From Nitzschia sp. pyKryTriq1 (Eukaryota > Bacillariophyta > Bacillariophyceae > Bacillariales > Bacillariaceae), in contig OY101130.1 of the NCBI GenBank assembly GCA_956465555.1, positions 496,001-560,000 of the forward strand: 64,000 nt of DNA. The letters are read 5' to 3'. A model generated the notes under the pieces. It was not told where the DNA came from. It saw only the letters and a program-made list of their open reading frames with translations, and did no database searches. Of the stretch, positions 30,413 through 40,421 are shown piece after piece. The position numbers and the translations under genes were made by a program. The stretch's first letter is position 1. Each line of letters opens with the position of its first letter.

Positions 30413-33400
30413 CTATCGGTATCTCGGCTCCTCGTCGTCCCATCCTGAGTACTCTTCGTCACGACTACGAGCACGTCTGTATCTGGGCTCTTCCGAATCC
30501 CAAAGTGAACGTCCTCCTTTGCGACCACTTCGCCGCTGGCGGTACTCAGCTGCCGTCAAGTCAGCAAACTCGCTTAGCTGGACACTCTCAACACGAGTAA
30601 GCGCATGTTTCTCTGCCAAATACAGATTGTCGGAGAACGTGTCAAAGCGGTAGTCGTCTGGTTGCTTGCCAAAATAGCTGCACCATTTCTTGTAGATATT
30701 CCAGATTCGATCAGATTCCGCCCTTGGATCTCTCATGCGACCACCGTCGCGGTATTGATAGGATGGTATGCCATCGTACCCGCTGAAGCCTTTCCGCGAG
30801 GCTTCTTCGGCTGCCCAGCGCTTTGCTTGTTCTGACCTTCGTTGCGCAGCAGGTACATCCTCTCCAGCCATCCGCATGGACGAGCCCGAGCTTCGATTTT
30901 CACCTGCTGTTAGTCTCTCAATCTGTTTTCGCTTGGATTCGATATCCTCTTGCAGCCTTCGAAGTTCTTCTTCTTCTTCACGCAGTCTCCATGCTTCGGT
31001 AATATCACGTTGCCTCATTAGCTCAGCCTCCTGCTGTCGCACTCGTTCGTTGTCCACCTTGAAAGAATCACGAAGGGAGTTGCTCGTGGTTTCAAGGGAT
31101 CCTCGACTTGCTTGTCCATTGCGTCCGTATGGGTCGTTTCCTGTTGAACCAGCTCCGAAGCTCGTTTGGCCATTTGGCATGGTAGATCCGTTGTTCGGGG
31201 TGATTGGTCGGCCGTACGCGTCAGTTGTAGGAGCGGTGATTGGACGCCCGTAAGCGTCAGTTGTAGGAGCGGCATTCGGGGTGATTGGACGCCCGTACGC
31301 GTCAGTCGCAGGAGCACCATTCACGGTCGTTGGACGGCCGTATGCGTCCGTTGCACCCTTATTGGATCTCGAGTTGTCGCCTACTCCCTGATTGTTGAGA
31401 TTTCGTGCAGCCTCCTCTCGCTTGCGCATGTTGATCTCTTGGGCCCGCAACCTCTTTTTCTCGTCCTCCTTCCGCCTAGCTTCCAATTCTGCCTTCTGGC
31501 GTTGCTCGGCTTCCATTCGTTTAACACGATTTTCTTCAGCTTTGGCAATGGCACGCTTCCGCGCTTCCTCTGCTTTTGCCTTGGCGGCCGCTACCTCTCG
31601 AGCTCTCTCTTCTTCTTCCTTCTGTTGCTGGGCACGGCGTTGTGCGGCCAATTCCTGCTGCGCACGCATTCTATCTTCTTCACGTTTGCGTTTAGCTGCA
31701 AGCTGTTTCTCGCGTTCCTCCGCACGACGATTTCGTTCGCGTTCTGATTGTGCCGATGCAGATCGCATTTGTCCTTGCTGGCGCGAATCAAACTGGGTCG
31801 TCCCTCTTGTCTGCGTTCCGTCAAAATTCGACCCAGTCTGTCTTGCGTCTGAAAATCTGGAATTCTGTTCATTATTGTTCCTGGATGATCCAAATTGGTT
31901 CGATCCCATACCTTGTGTGGATGAACCGAATGAGTTTGAGGGAGGAGCTGCTCCAAATTGGTTTGATCCGGCGTTGGGCGGCCCCCCTTGTCTTTGCGGA
32001 TTATTGTTCCCTGGCGATCCAAATTGGTTTGATCCCACACTTTGTGTGGATGAGCCAAATGAGTTTGAGGGAGGAGCTGCTCCAAACTGGTTTGATCCAG
32101 CGTTGGGCGGCCCCCCTTGTCTTTGTTGATTATTGTTCCCGGGCGATCCAAATTGGTTTGATCCCATACCTTGTGTGGATGAGCCAAATGAGTTTGAGGG
32201 AGGAGCTGCTCCAAACTGGTTTGATCCAGCGTTTGGTGGCCCCCCTTGTCTTTGTTGATTATTGATCCCGGGCGATCCAAATTGGTTTGATCCCATACCT
32301 TGTGTGGATGAGCCAAATGAGTTTGAGGAGGGAGCTGCTCCGAATTGGTTTGATGCAGCGTTTGGTGGCCCCCCTTGTCTTTGTTGATTATTGATCCCGG
32401 GCGATCCAAATTGGTTTGATCCCATACCTTGTGTGGATGAGCCAATTGAGTTTGAGGGAGGAGCTGCTCCGAATTGGTTTGATGCAGCGTTTGGTGGCCC
32501 CCCTTGTCTTTGTTGATTATTGTTCCCGAGCGATCCAAATTGGTTTGATCCCATACCTTGTGTGGAGGAGCCAAATGAGTTTGAGGAGGGAGCTGCTCCG
32601 AATTGGTTTGATCCGGCGCTGGGCGGCCCCCCTTGTCTTTGTTGATTATTGTTCCCGGGCGATCCAAATTGGTTTGATCCCACACCTTGTGTGGATGAAC
32701 CAAATGAGTTTGATGGAGGGCCGCCGAACGATCCAGGTTGTTTCGATCCAGTGCTGGGTGGCGTTCCCTGATTCTTTGAAAACGACCCGAAAGAAATTGA
32801 TGGTGCCTTTGCTTTGTCTTCGTTCTTGCCAAACGATCCGAAAGAGTTCGATCCCAGTTTGTTGCTATTCGGGTTATTGCTCTTGTTGCTGAATGTGCCT
32901 TGCTTCTTGGGTGGACTACCAGAGCCAAATTGATTGTTCGGAGGTTTCTTTTTGGAATCGTTCTTCTTGCTCCCGCCAAATAATTTATCGAATGGATTTG
33001 ATGACGTATTTTTGTCCTTGTTCGATTTTCCGCCAAACAGGTTGTCAAGTGAGAGTCCTGACTGTTTTTGCTTATCAAAGGAAGAATTGCTCTTCATCGT
33101 ATCTTTTTTGGATCCCCCACCAAAAGCTGCAAACGGATTGGAGGATTGCGATTTGGAATCGTCGCCATTTTTGTTGCCAACAAGGCCTCCAAAAGCACCA
33201 AACGCACCAGAGGGCTGTTTTGACTTTTCCTTTTTCTCCCCACCACCCCCGCCGAAAGCCCCAAACAAACTCCCTGAAGACTTTGATTGATCCTTCTTCT
33301 GATCAACTCCACCAAAGGAGCCAAACGCACTTGAGCCTTCCTTGGCAGCTTTCTTTGACCCAAATGAGTTTGAGGATTTATCTTTCTTATCTTTCGTGCC

Positions 33401-35728
33401 ACCGCCGAACGCGCCAAACGCACTCGGGGATTTATCTTTCTTTTCTTGTGAGTTACCACCAAACGATCCAAATGAGCTTGATGACGGATCTTTTTGTTGC
33501 GAATTTCCACCTGGTGGTGAGCCAAACGAATTGGATGATCCAAACGAATTTGACGGCGCAGGTTTCTTGTCTTGTGCACCACCACCAAACGAACCAAATG
33601 AGGTTGACGACAGATCTTTTTGTTGTGAATTTCCACCCGGTGGTGAGCCAAATGACTTGGATGATCCAAACGAGTTGGACGGCGCAGGTTTCTTGTCTTG
33701 CGTACTACCGCCCATCGAGCCAAAAGGATTTGAAGCTGGGTCACTCTTCGGTGGACCTCCTGCTGTTCCTCCACCAAATGATCCAAATGAGTTTGACGGT
33801 GCAGGTTTCTTATCTTGTGCGCCGGCATTAGCAAACGGATTTGAGGCCGGGTCGCTCTTCGGTGGGCCACCTGTTGTTCCTCCACCAAATGATCCAAATG
33901 AGTTTGAAGGCGCAGGTTTCTTATCTTGTGCGCCGGCACTAGCAAACGGATTAGCAGCCGGATCACTCTTCGGCGGACTTGCTGTTCCTGCACCGCCACC
34001 CAAAGAGGCAAATGGATTTGCAGCTGGGTCGCTCTTTGGTGGACCCCCCCCTCTACCACCGAACGGATTTGCAGCTGGATCACTCTTCGGTGGACTTGCT
34101 GTTCCTCCACCTCCACCCCATGAGGCAAATGGATTTGCAGCTGGGTCGCTCTTTGGTGGACCTCCTCCACCACCGCCGAACGGATTTGCAGCTGGGTCAC
34201 TCTTCGGTGGGCCTCCCGCTGTTCCTCCAGCAAATGATCCAAATGAGTTTGACGGTGCAGCTTTCTTATCTTGTGCGCCAGCACTAGCAAACGGATTAGA
34301 AGCCGGGTCACTCTTCGGTGGGCCTCCCGCTGTTCCTCCACCAAATGACCCAAATGAGTTTGACGGTGCAGGTTTCTTGTTCTGTGCGCCGGCACTAGCA
34401 AACGGATTAGAAGCCGGGTCACTCTTCGGTGGGCCTCCCGCTGTTCCTCCACCAAAGGATCCAAACGAATTTGACGGCGCCGTTTTCTTGTTCTGGGCAC
34501 TAGCAAACGGATTAGCAGCCGGATCACTCTTCGGCGGATTTGCTGTTCCTGCACCTCCACCCAATGAGGCAAATGGATTTGCAGCCGGGTCACTTTTGGG
34601 TGGACCTCCTCCACCACCAAACGAGCCAAACGAATTCGACGGCGGAGGTTTCGTTTGCCCACCTGTGGAACCAAAAGGATTTGCAGCCGGGTCACTTTTG
34701 GGTGGACCACCACCCCCAAACGAGCCAAACGAATTCGACGGCGGTGGTTTCGTTTGCCCACCTGTGGAGCCAAAAGGATTTGCAGCCGGGTCACTTTTGG
34801 GTGGACCTCCTCCACCACCAAACGAGCCAAACGAATTCGACGGTGGGGGTTTCGTTTGCCCACCTGTTGAGCCAAAAGGATTTGCAGCTGGATCACTTTT
34901 GGGTGGACCACCACCCCCAAACGATCCAAACGAGTTAGAACCTGGCGCGGAAGCGGGTGAGCTTGGCGAGGAACCAAACGGTGAGGGACTACCGCCAAAT
35001 GGAGAGGGACTACCACCTGACGACGGTGGCTTGTATCCGGCAGCTTCCAGCTCTTTTAATTCCTTTTCTCGATCCCGAGCCATTTGTTCAGCTCGTTCCC
35101 TAGCCATTCGCTGAGCTTCTTCCTTTACTCGAGAAGCCGATTCTGTACGCCGCCGTTCCTTTTCTTCTTCTTCTCGTTGCAGTTGCAGTCTTCGCATTTC
35201 GGCTTCCCGTCGAAGTTCCTCTTCACTTTTCCCCTGCGAGAGCTCCGACGCCCGTGCATTTAATCGGGCCTCTGATTCGGCCTTTTTCTGGCGTCGTTCT
35301 TCTGCTTCGGATTGCTCGGCAGCAGCCCTGCGACGAGCCATTTCCTTGGCATAGTAATCTGGATCATTTTCATCGATCGTTTGTTGGGAAGCACTACTTC
35401 TAGTTTCTGAACTACTCGACGATTGCACATTATCCATGTAAGAACCAAAAGGAGAGAAAGGAGACGCATTGTTGGAGGGAGCTGTGGGCTTGTTGCCGCT
35501 CATGGGTTTCTTTGGACCAGAGGATCCTTCACCCTTTCCTGCCGTGCTATCAATCGAGTCCATATAAGAACCAAACTGAAGACTGGTCGAAGACGTAGAT
35601 GATGATTCGGTTCGCCTTGAAGACATCGCCCTATTATTTGGTAGCAACCCCGATACTTGATGCCCCATCGCCAAGGAGGCGGCGGCAACGACCAAGGCCC
35701 TTCCTCTGCGCTGGCTTGTTTTCCTCAT
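30413..35728 (-). CDS. Giant NPF/FG repeat protein with signal peptide and C-terminal I29 cathepsin-propeptide domain
   Basis: The protein has 1771 residues and no introns. A signal peptide (RALVVAAASLAMGHQVSG) is followed by LLPNNRAMSSRRTES, possibly a plastid transit stretch. The motif FGSYMD occurs twice (near 50 and 95). A charged coiled coil (about 125-235) leads into degenerate repeats with KSDPAANPF/ASNPF and NSFGSFGG (about 240-830; 16 NPF tripeptides by my count). An Asn/Gln/Gly-rich array of 43-residue units (GMGSNQFGSPGNNN...QFGAAPPSNS), a second coiled coil, four to five TDAYGRPIT repeats and a third coiled coil follow. The end (about 1655-1720) matches the I29 inhibitor: IWNIYKKWCSYFGKQ, YRFDTFSDNLYLAEKH, LSEFADLTAAEYRQ. 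No peptidase domain follows, so this would be an inhibitor or binding module. Long frames on other strands here are repeat shadows. Confidence 0.8.
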   Translation of the reverse strand: MRKTSQRRGRALVVAAASLAMGHQVSGLLPNNRAMSSRRTESSSTSSTSLQFGSYMDSIDSTAGKGEGSSGPKKPMSGNKPTAPSNNASPFSPFGSYMDNVQSSSSSETRSSASQQTIDENDPDYYAKEMARRRAAAEQSEAEERRQKKAESEARLNARASELSQGKSEEELRREAEMRRLQLQREEEEKERRRTESASRVKEEAQRMARERAEQMARDREKELKELEAAGYKPPSSGGSPSPFGGSPSPFGSSPSSPASAPGSNSFGSFGGGGPPKSDPAANPFGSTGGQTKPPPSNSFGSFGGGGGPPKSDPAANPFGSTGGQTKPPPSNSFGSFGGGGPPKSDPAANPFGSTGGQTKPPPSNSFGSFGGGGGPPKSDPAANPFASLGGGAGTANPPKSDPAANPFASAQNKKTAPSNSFGSFGGGTAGGPPKSDPASNPFASAGAQNKKPAPSNSFGSFGGGTAGGPPKSDPASNPFASAGAQDKKAAPSNSFGSFAGGTAGGPPKSDPAANPFGGGGGGPPKSDPAANPFASWGGGGGTASPPKSDPAANPFGGRGGGPPKSDPAANPFASLGGGAGTASPPKSDPAANPFASAGAQDKKPAPSNSFGSFGGGTTGGPPKSDPASNPFANAGAQDKKPAPSNSFGSFGGGTAGGPPKSDPASNPFGSMGGSTQDKKPAPSNSFGSSKSFGSPPGGNSQQKDLSSTSFGSFGGGAQDKKPAPSNSFGSSNSFGSPPGGNSQQKDPSSSSFGSFGGNSQEKKDKSPSAFGAFGGGTKDKKDKSSNSFGSKKAAKEGSSAFGSFGGVDQKKDQSKSSGSLFGAFGGGGGEKKEKSKQPSGAFGAFGGLVGNKNGDDSKSQSSNPFAAFGGGSKKDTMKSNSSFDKQKQSGLSLDNLFGGKSNKDKNTSSNPFDKLFGGSKKNDSKKKPPNNQFGSGSPPKKQGTFSNKSNNPNSNKLGSNSFGSFGKNEDKAKAPSISFGSFSKNQGTPPSTGSKQPGSFGGPPSNSFGSSTQGVGSNQFGSPGNNNQQRQGGPPSAGSNQFGAAPSSNSFGSSTQGMGSNQFGSLGNNNQQRQGGPPNAASNQFGAAPPSNSIGSSTQGMGSNQFGSPGINNQQRQGGPPNAASNQFGAAPSSNSFGSSTQGMGSNQFGSPGINNQQRQGGPPNAGSNQFGAAPPSNSFGSSTQGMGSNQFGSPGNNNQQRQGGPPNAGSNQFGAAPPSNSFGSSTQSVGSNQFGSPGNNNPQRQGGPPNAGSNQFGAAPPSNSFGSSTQGMGSNQFGSSRNNNEQNSRFSDARQTGSNFDGTQTRGTTQFDSRQQGQMRSASAQSERERNRRAEEREKQLAAKRKREEDRMRAQQELAAQRRAQQQKEEEERAREVAAAKAKAEEARKRAIAKAEENRVKRMEAEQRQKAELEARRKEDEKKRLRAQEINMRKREEAARNLNNQGVGDNSRSNKGATDAYGRPTTVNGAPATDAYGRPITPNAAPTTDAYGRPITAPTTDAYGRPITPNNGSTMPNGQTSFGAGSTGNDPYGRNGQASRGSLETTSNSLRDSFKVDNERVRQQEAELMRQRDITEAWRLREEEEELRRLQEDIESKRKQIERLTAGENRSSGSSMRMAGEDVPAAQRRSEQAKRWAAEEASRKGFSGYDGIPSYQYRDGGRMRDPRAESDRIWNIYKKWCSYFGKQPDDYRFDTFSDNLYLAEKHALTRVESVQLSEFADLTAAEYRQRRSGRKGGRSLWDSEEPRYRRARSRDEEYSGWDDEEPRYR
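31880..32720 (-). repeat. Tandem 129-bp repeat array inside the giant gene
   Basis: The word ggcgatcc recurs at 32013, 32142, 32271 and 32400, exactly 129 bp (43 codons) apart. About seven units encode the Asn/Gln/Gly-rich section. High similarity between units suggests recent expansion or homogenisation. Confidence 0.85.
33580..34930 (-). repeat. Degenerate roughly 99-111-bp in-frame repeats encoding KSDPAxNPF units
   Basis: Units share a ccgggtcactcttcggtgg-type core and encode PPKSDPAANPF and NSFGSFGGG. Unit length varies because of in-frame linkers of different length. Confidence 0.8.
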
Positions 35729-36406
35729 ATTATATTAAAGTATTAGTGGTTGTTTGGTGGCCAGGCGGCTCTAAAGTCTTCACAGACCGAGCGAATCCCG
35801 CGTTGTTCAGTGGTGTGTGTGCTGTTGTTGTTGGTTCGAGAGGGAGGAGGGAGCATAAGTCGAGCCGTTGTTGTTCGAAAGGAGCGAGGTGTATGGTGTC
35901 AGTGTGTGGTTTTTTCTCGAAAGCAAGAAAAGAGGCCTATCATCGTTTTCGATCGTCATCATCTGGTTCAATTATTTCATTGTCGCGCCAGCTGGAATTC
36001 TGTTGGAAGACACGCTCGCATACGTGGCCAATCCAATCGCGTGGGCAAAGTATGGTCGGTAAACAGCCGTTATTATTCTCCGATTCAACTCAGTCATGGG
36101 TATCTTCTGAGTCAGTCATGAGTGAGGAGTCACTGGTAACTGACTCCACTATTGACCAACGCAACATGCGACACTGACGAAGATGGTGATACCATTCTTC
36201 TTCCTTCGACCCAGCCTATCCAAACATTTTGAATAATCTGCTTTTTTTATGTCCATACTGTATATTGCAGACGATCTGTGGGCTCTTTAGCATAGGAAGT
36301 GGATCCCGACAACAAGTAGTTCGAGAGGAAATAAGGGTCAACGTTTGGTCCAGGTGGTGTCAAAATATTGCGTGTCGAAAAGTAGTGTGATACCAAGAAC
36401 ACAGAG
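35729..36406. other. Shared promoter region between the giant repeat gene and the plastid-type paralog
   Basis: The genes are divergent, about 680 bp apart. Repeated gagtca/tgactc words occur near 36095-36145 (gagtcagtcatgagtgagg). Nothing else seen. Confidence 0.4.
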
Positions 36407-37276
36407 ATGAAATCTATCGTACCAAAGTTCGTTTCCGTATGGCGTCTTTTTGGGACGCTCTCTCTGATATACACTACATCTGCCTTTGTTTCGAATAATC
36501 ACCTTTCGTCGCAACATCCCAGCCCCCCAACACGAAGTTCTAGACGTCCTACGACGACAGGTGGTGGTATGTCATCATCGTCTTCAGTGCTGGGTGCTGG
36601 TGTTGGAGATGACCTGTTTGAAAATTTCAAGAGATTGTGGGGAGGAGGCGATAAGGCGGGCGATAATAGCAAGGAATCCAATTTACTACCTTCGGACGAC
36701 GAAGCCGCAGGAACTACACTCATTGCGTCTATACCAGGTACGTACACGGCGCCTTGCATGCGTTGCATCCACCAGTTTCTGCTTCGAACAGCTGCATAGA
36801 TCCTTTCCTCTTATTTTCTTCTTGCTGACTGACTGACTGACTTAATTTTAACGTCTATCCGTGTTGCCTATCACTTACTCGGGTACTTTGATATTGATTA
36901 ATCAGTACAAAGCATCAAGCCCGGTGGGTTGAGGTTATTTTTGATGTTTTATTGTATGGGGATGCAGAATACACCCGACCGTGGCACATGGCAAGCCAAT
37001 CAACCATCCTCCAAGGACTATGTTGTGGAAATGTTTTTTCGGGATGCTAGTGCCATGTTATCGATTGAATTATTGGATGAGGAGGTTCGCATTACAAGGT
37101 GTGGGAGCGTCCCCTCCACGCCCTATTTGATGCAAGAATCGGTCATTGTGCAAGGCGTTTTGGACGAACTCGAGCAGTGTGCCTTTGACGAAAGCGTCAA
37201 TCGGGAGGATCGATTGCTAGTACCAGAACCCTCCAATGCGATTGATTTGGCACGAGGTTCATTGTCTTTTGGATAA
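36407..37276 (+). CDS. Plastid-type protein, paralog of the gene at 28917, two exons
   Basis: Exons 36407-36737 and 36906-37276 join (GT-AG intron of 168 bp) into 233 residues. The signal peptide ends in a textbook junction (YTTSAFVSNNHL), followed by a Ser/Pro/Thr/Arg-rich transit stretch. The mature part LRLFLMFYCMGMQNTPDRGTW, DYVVEMFFRDASAMLSIELL and PYLMQESVIVQGVLDELEQC aligns with the paralog at 28917. The conserved C-terminal block is shared, while the linkers differ strongly, so the duplication is not recent. Function unknown. Confidence 0.75.
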
Positions 37277-37821
37277 GACAAGAAGAACGCCAATTCCTCT
37301 AGTACCAATAGCTGCTACTTTTGCAAGTTGTGAAGCAGAATCCAAACAAGCAGAAGTTTTATCTCTCTAGTGCTGTACTACATATTATGTACTCATATTC
37401 GTCGAACGAGAAGAGCCTATCATTAGATTTTAGAAGTTTGGCTGCGGATCGGGTTGGTCGTCCGATGGGAAAGTACGGACGGCGGTGGGACATCGAAAGA
37501 TTTTGGATTCTTTCGAAAAAAAGATCGTCGCTCATCGTATTGCTATTACCGCGGTAATACTATCCCCACCGCGCCGCCTCTCATCGCACATCACACTCTC
37601 CGTCACTCTCCAACTCAACAACCGATCCGCTATGTCATCACCGGCTGCTATGATGATGGACACGAAAAAGACAGACAGGTGTTTGATGGTCCTACTGAGA
37701 ACAAACCTCTACCCTGTTCTGGTTTCAGAGTTCGTTCTCTTTCACGCACAGCGAGATTAGGGGCTGTGGTGGGTGATTATTTCTATTGTTCGAGGGGACT
37801 CTGAGTGTGGCTCGTACAAGT
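37277..37821. other. Intergenic region upstream of the methyltransferase gene
   Basis: Open frames here are short; the frame of the next gene is open to 37786 without an ATG. Nothing else seen. Confidence 0.4.
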
Positions 37822-40368
37822 ATGATGGGTGAGGAATCGTCACCGTGTCGAGGACTCGGCACAAGAAGTAATATCGTGGATCATCTTCGATGCACCATCA
37901 GTGGAGGCCTCGAAGACTTGGCGATCGACGAACTCCAACGAGCCTTCTCGGAGCCTCGTCTCTTTTGGATTCAAAAGGGTAACTCAGGATCTCAGTTGGG
38001 TCTGGAAGTGACACAACATAATAATAATGCTGTCAATGGGTCGACTTTGATTATTTCAGATACCATTCGAAAGCTTCGATTCGTGGAGTATGTTCACTTC
38101 GTGGTGCATTCTCAGGAATATTCCCTGGAAGGAAGAACGCCAGCCCGCGTACCGGATGGAACGTCAGGAGGCACAGATAATAGCGATTGCGATATCATTG
38201 AGAACCTTGAAGAGAGAGTTCTGTCAAGGATCGAATCAGACCTTCTCTCCAGTATGGAATCGGAACAGCTTCAGCGAGCAACGGAAATCAGTCGAAGTAT
38301 CCAGGATGCTCTTCGAAATCGGTCGGTCGGATTGGAACCACTTGCCGGAGAATTACTTCCGACTCCAACCATTGATGAGGCGGCTATGAATGGCGGGGAT
38401 GATGCAAGAGAAGATATCGTTGATGTCCAGGATGGTCTGTTTCTGGTAAATACAATTTACACCAGGCCTGGCGTCGCCAAAGTCGTAGTGCAAACCTTTG
38501 TGCAGCTGGTGCAGAAATACTCTCCCAGTGCACCCAGTCACTCCTCGAAGCTTCTATGGCTCGATGCAGGAGCCGGCTCTGGTGCGTTACTACACCACCT
38601 ACCAAGTGAGAACCGGCTAGGAATCGATATCTCTCCAGCAAGAACCTCATGTTTCGAATCAGCACACATTGTTCAAGCCAACTTTCTGGAGACCACTCCT
38701 GACTTTTTGAGGCAACACTTTGCTGTGACCGACCATGAGGATGAGACGACATTGTGCGTCATTTCCAATCCTCCTTTTGCGGATCGATCACGAGGGGACT
38801 ATTCTGCCATTATTCAATTTCTCAATCACTCTACTCGAGTGTTGAATGCCCAATTTGTTGGCTTGATTGTTCCTGCCAACTTTGCTCGTCCCCGCATCTG
38901 GGCATCGTTGGGCATGGATTCCGAGGTTCGCCTCTTGGCTCGGTTCTTTTTACCGCAAAATTCCTTTGTCGATCCGTCCAGTCAGAAATTGGTGCATATC
39001 CATTCCTACTTTTTGCTATTTGGAGTGGAACAGAAGCGACCGGTAGGAACAAGTTTGTCCTCCTCGGCGAAGGAGGACAACGATCAGAGCTCGTCGGAGC
39101 CAAAAACAATCATCGCCTCAACAAAAATTCAAAATAGTTTCTATCTCAGGGGAAAGCGGGACAAAGGCGATTTCCCTGGGATTGCGACAGCGAGTTTGAT
39201 TCGGGCGACGGTATTGGGACTGACTGCTCCGGGAAAAGCTGCTTCTACTTGTGATCCCCTCCGGCTAGTCTCCGAACGGGAGGCCGAATTCCCACTCTTA
39301 GTCAAATTGCAAAAATCTTCAAAGGGGGCGAAATTGGAACTTTGGCTCTTGCTTAATCCCGAACGTCCATGTTCCTTGATCAATTCTGTTTCGAGCCATG
39401 TTTCTCAGCACAGCCTCGGCTGGATGTCCACATCTGTCAAGCCCGCAGTCGCACACGCCATGCTTCAGTCCACAGTCACACCAAATTGTGCCCTCATTGT
39501 CGATGCCATGTCCGGAGAAGGAACAATAGCATTGGAAGCGCAGCATTATCCCACTAAAAGTGGCCCCTTCTTTCTTATTGCTGGCGACAAGAGTGAAGCT
39601 GCGGCCCAGCAGACTGCAAAGAGGCTTTCAGAGCTTGAGCGAAAAACTGAAAATCCTGTTCTGGTTGATTTGGTTGTATGGGATGCCCAACGACTACCGA
39701 TTCGAAGAGATGTTGCCGATGTATTTCTAGCCGATTTACCCTTCGCCGGAAGTCAAAGAATCAAACATCAAGTTCCCTCATCCCACAGCAGCAGCAACCC
39801 GGGGCATGGAGATGTGGTGTTACCGTTGAACTATCGATCTATTTTGGCTCAAGCAGTACGAATAATGCGACCATTGGGAGAGGCAGCTCTGATCAGTGCC
39901 GATACCAAGGCCCTGGTCCACTCTACCGGTAAATTTCATTGGCGGTCTATTCCAGCCAAAGGGATCAATCGTATCAATCTTGGCGGTCTGAATGCCCAGC
40001 TATTGGTCATGAAGAAACTGGAACCTTGTGGAAAGGATGCGAGTGTCTGGGTTGCCCCTGGAACTGTTGATTTGAGTACACATCTGCTGGCAGAAGCCCG
40101 TCAGAGCGTGAGTAGTTTCTATCTGGATGACGTGCTGGAGCTACAGACTAGGGAAAGTAATGATCGACCATGCGATTGCCCGTCGCTTGTGACCAATGTG
40201 AAGCTTGTCGACGAATACTATCACGAGAAAAGCGGTAGACTCAGTCACTGTTATCGAATTATTCTGGACGGCCTTCTGACAAACCTTGAAGCGAAGAGGC
40301 TGGAAAAGTTGATACGAGCTACCATCGGAGCTAGTTCCGCATTGGACGGCGTTACAGGCATGCGATAA
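37822..40368 (+). CDS. THUMP-like protein with two SAM-dependent methyltransferase domains
   Basis: The protein has 848 residues in one exon. Near residues 20-95 a THUMPD-like start is visible (LRCTISGGLEDLAIDELQRA, ending FVEYVHFVVHSQE). A first Rossmann methyltransferase (about 235-405) has LLWLDAGAGSGALL, GIDISPARTSC and the catalytic-type CVISNPPFADR. A second (about 540-720) resembles Trm14/THUMPD2-3 tRNA guanine-N2 methyltransferases: LIVDAMSGEGTIALEAQ, AGDKSEAAAQQTAKRL, WDAQRLPIRRDVADVFLADLPF. A tRNA or rRNA base-modifying role is likely. The N-terminal NPPF domain is not part of known THUMPD proteins. The true start is the ATG at 37822; upstream codons lack one. It is convergent with the next gene. 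Confidence 0.75.
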   Translation: MMGEESSPCRGLGTRSNIVDHLRCTISGGLEDLAIDELQRAFSEPRLFWIQKGNSGSQLGLEVTQHNNNAVNGSTLIISDTIRKLRFVEYVHFVVHSQEYSLEGRTPARVPDGTSGGTDNSDCDIIENLEERVLSRIESDLLSSMESEQLQRATEISRSIQDALRNRSVGLEPLAGELLPTPTIDEAAMNGGDDAREDIVDVQDGLFLVNTIYTRPGVAKVVVQTFVQLVQKYSPSAPSHSSKLLWLDAGAGSGALLHHLPSENRLGIDISPARTSCFESAHIVQANFLETTPDFLRQHFAVTDHEDETTLCVISNPPFADRSRGDYSAIIQFLNHSTRVLNAQFVGLIVPANFARPRIWASLGMDSEVRLLARFFLPQNSFVDPSSQKLVHIHSYFLLFGVEQKRPVGTSLSSSAKEDNDQSSSEPKTIIASTKIQNSFYLRGKRDKGDFPGIATASLIRATVLGLTAPGKAASTCDPLRLVSEREAEFPLLVKLQKSSKGAKLELWLLLNPERPCSLINSVSSHVSQHSLGWMSTSVKPAVAHAMLQSTVTPNCALIVDAMSGEGTIALEAQHYPTKSGPFFLIAGDKSEAAAQQTAKRLSELERKTENPVLVDLVVWDAQRLPIRRDVADVFLADLPFAGSQRIKHQVPSSHSSSNPGHGDVVLPLNYRSILAQAVRIMRPLGEAALISADTKALVHSTGKFHWRSIPAKGINRINLGGLNAQLLVMKKLEPCGKDASVWVAPGTVDLSTHLLAEARQSVSSFYLDDVLELQTRESNDRPCDCPSLVTNVKLVDEYYHEKSGRLSHCYRIILDGLLTNLEAKRLEKLIRATIGASSALDGVTGMR

Positions 40369-40421
40369 TATAATAACATACAATGAGAATACAATTATGC
40401 GAAGTCTGGATTTTTATCACT

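Noticed and set aside
33342-35114. 590-codon plus-strand frame and several other long frames inside 30413-35728
   Set aside because: They are shadows of the repetitive giant gene. Only the minus-strand frame has a signal peptide and a recognisable C-terminal domain.
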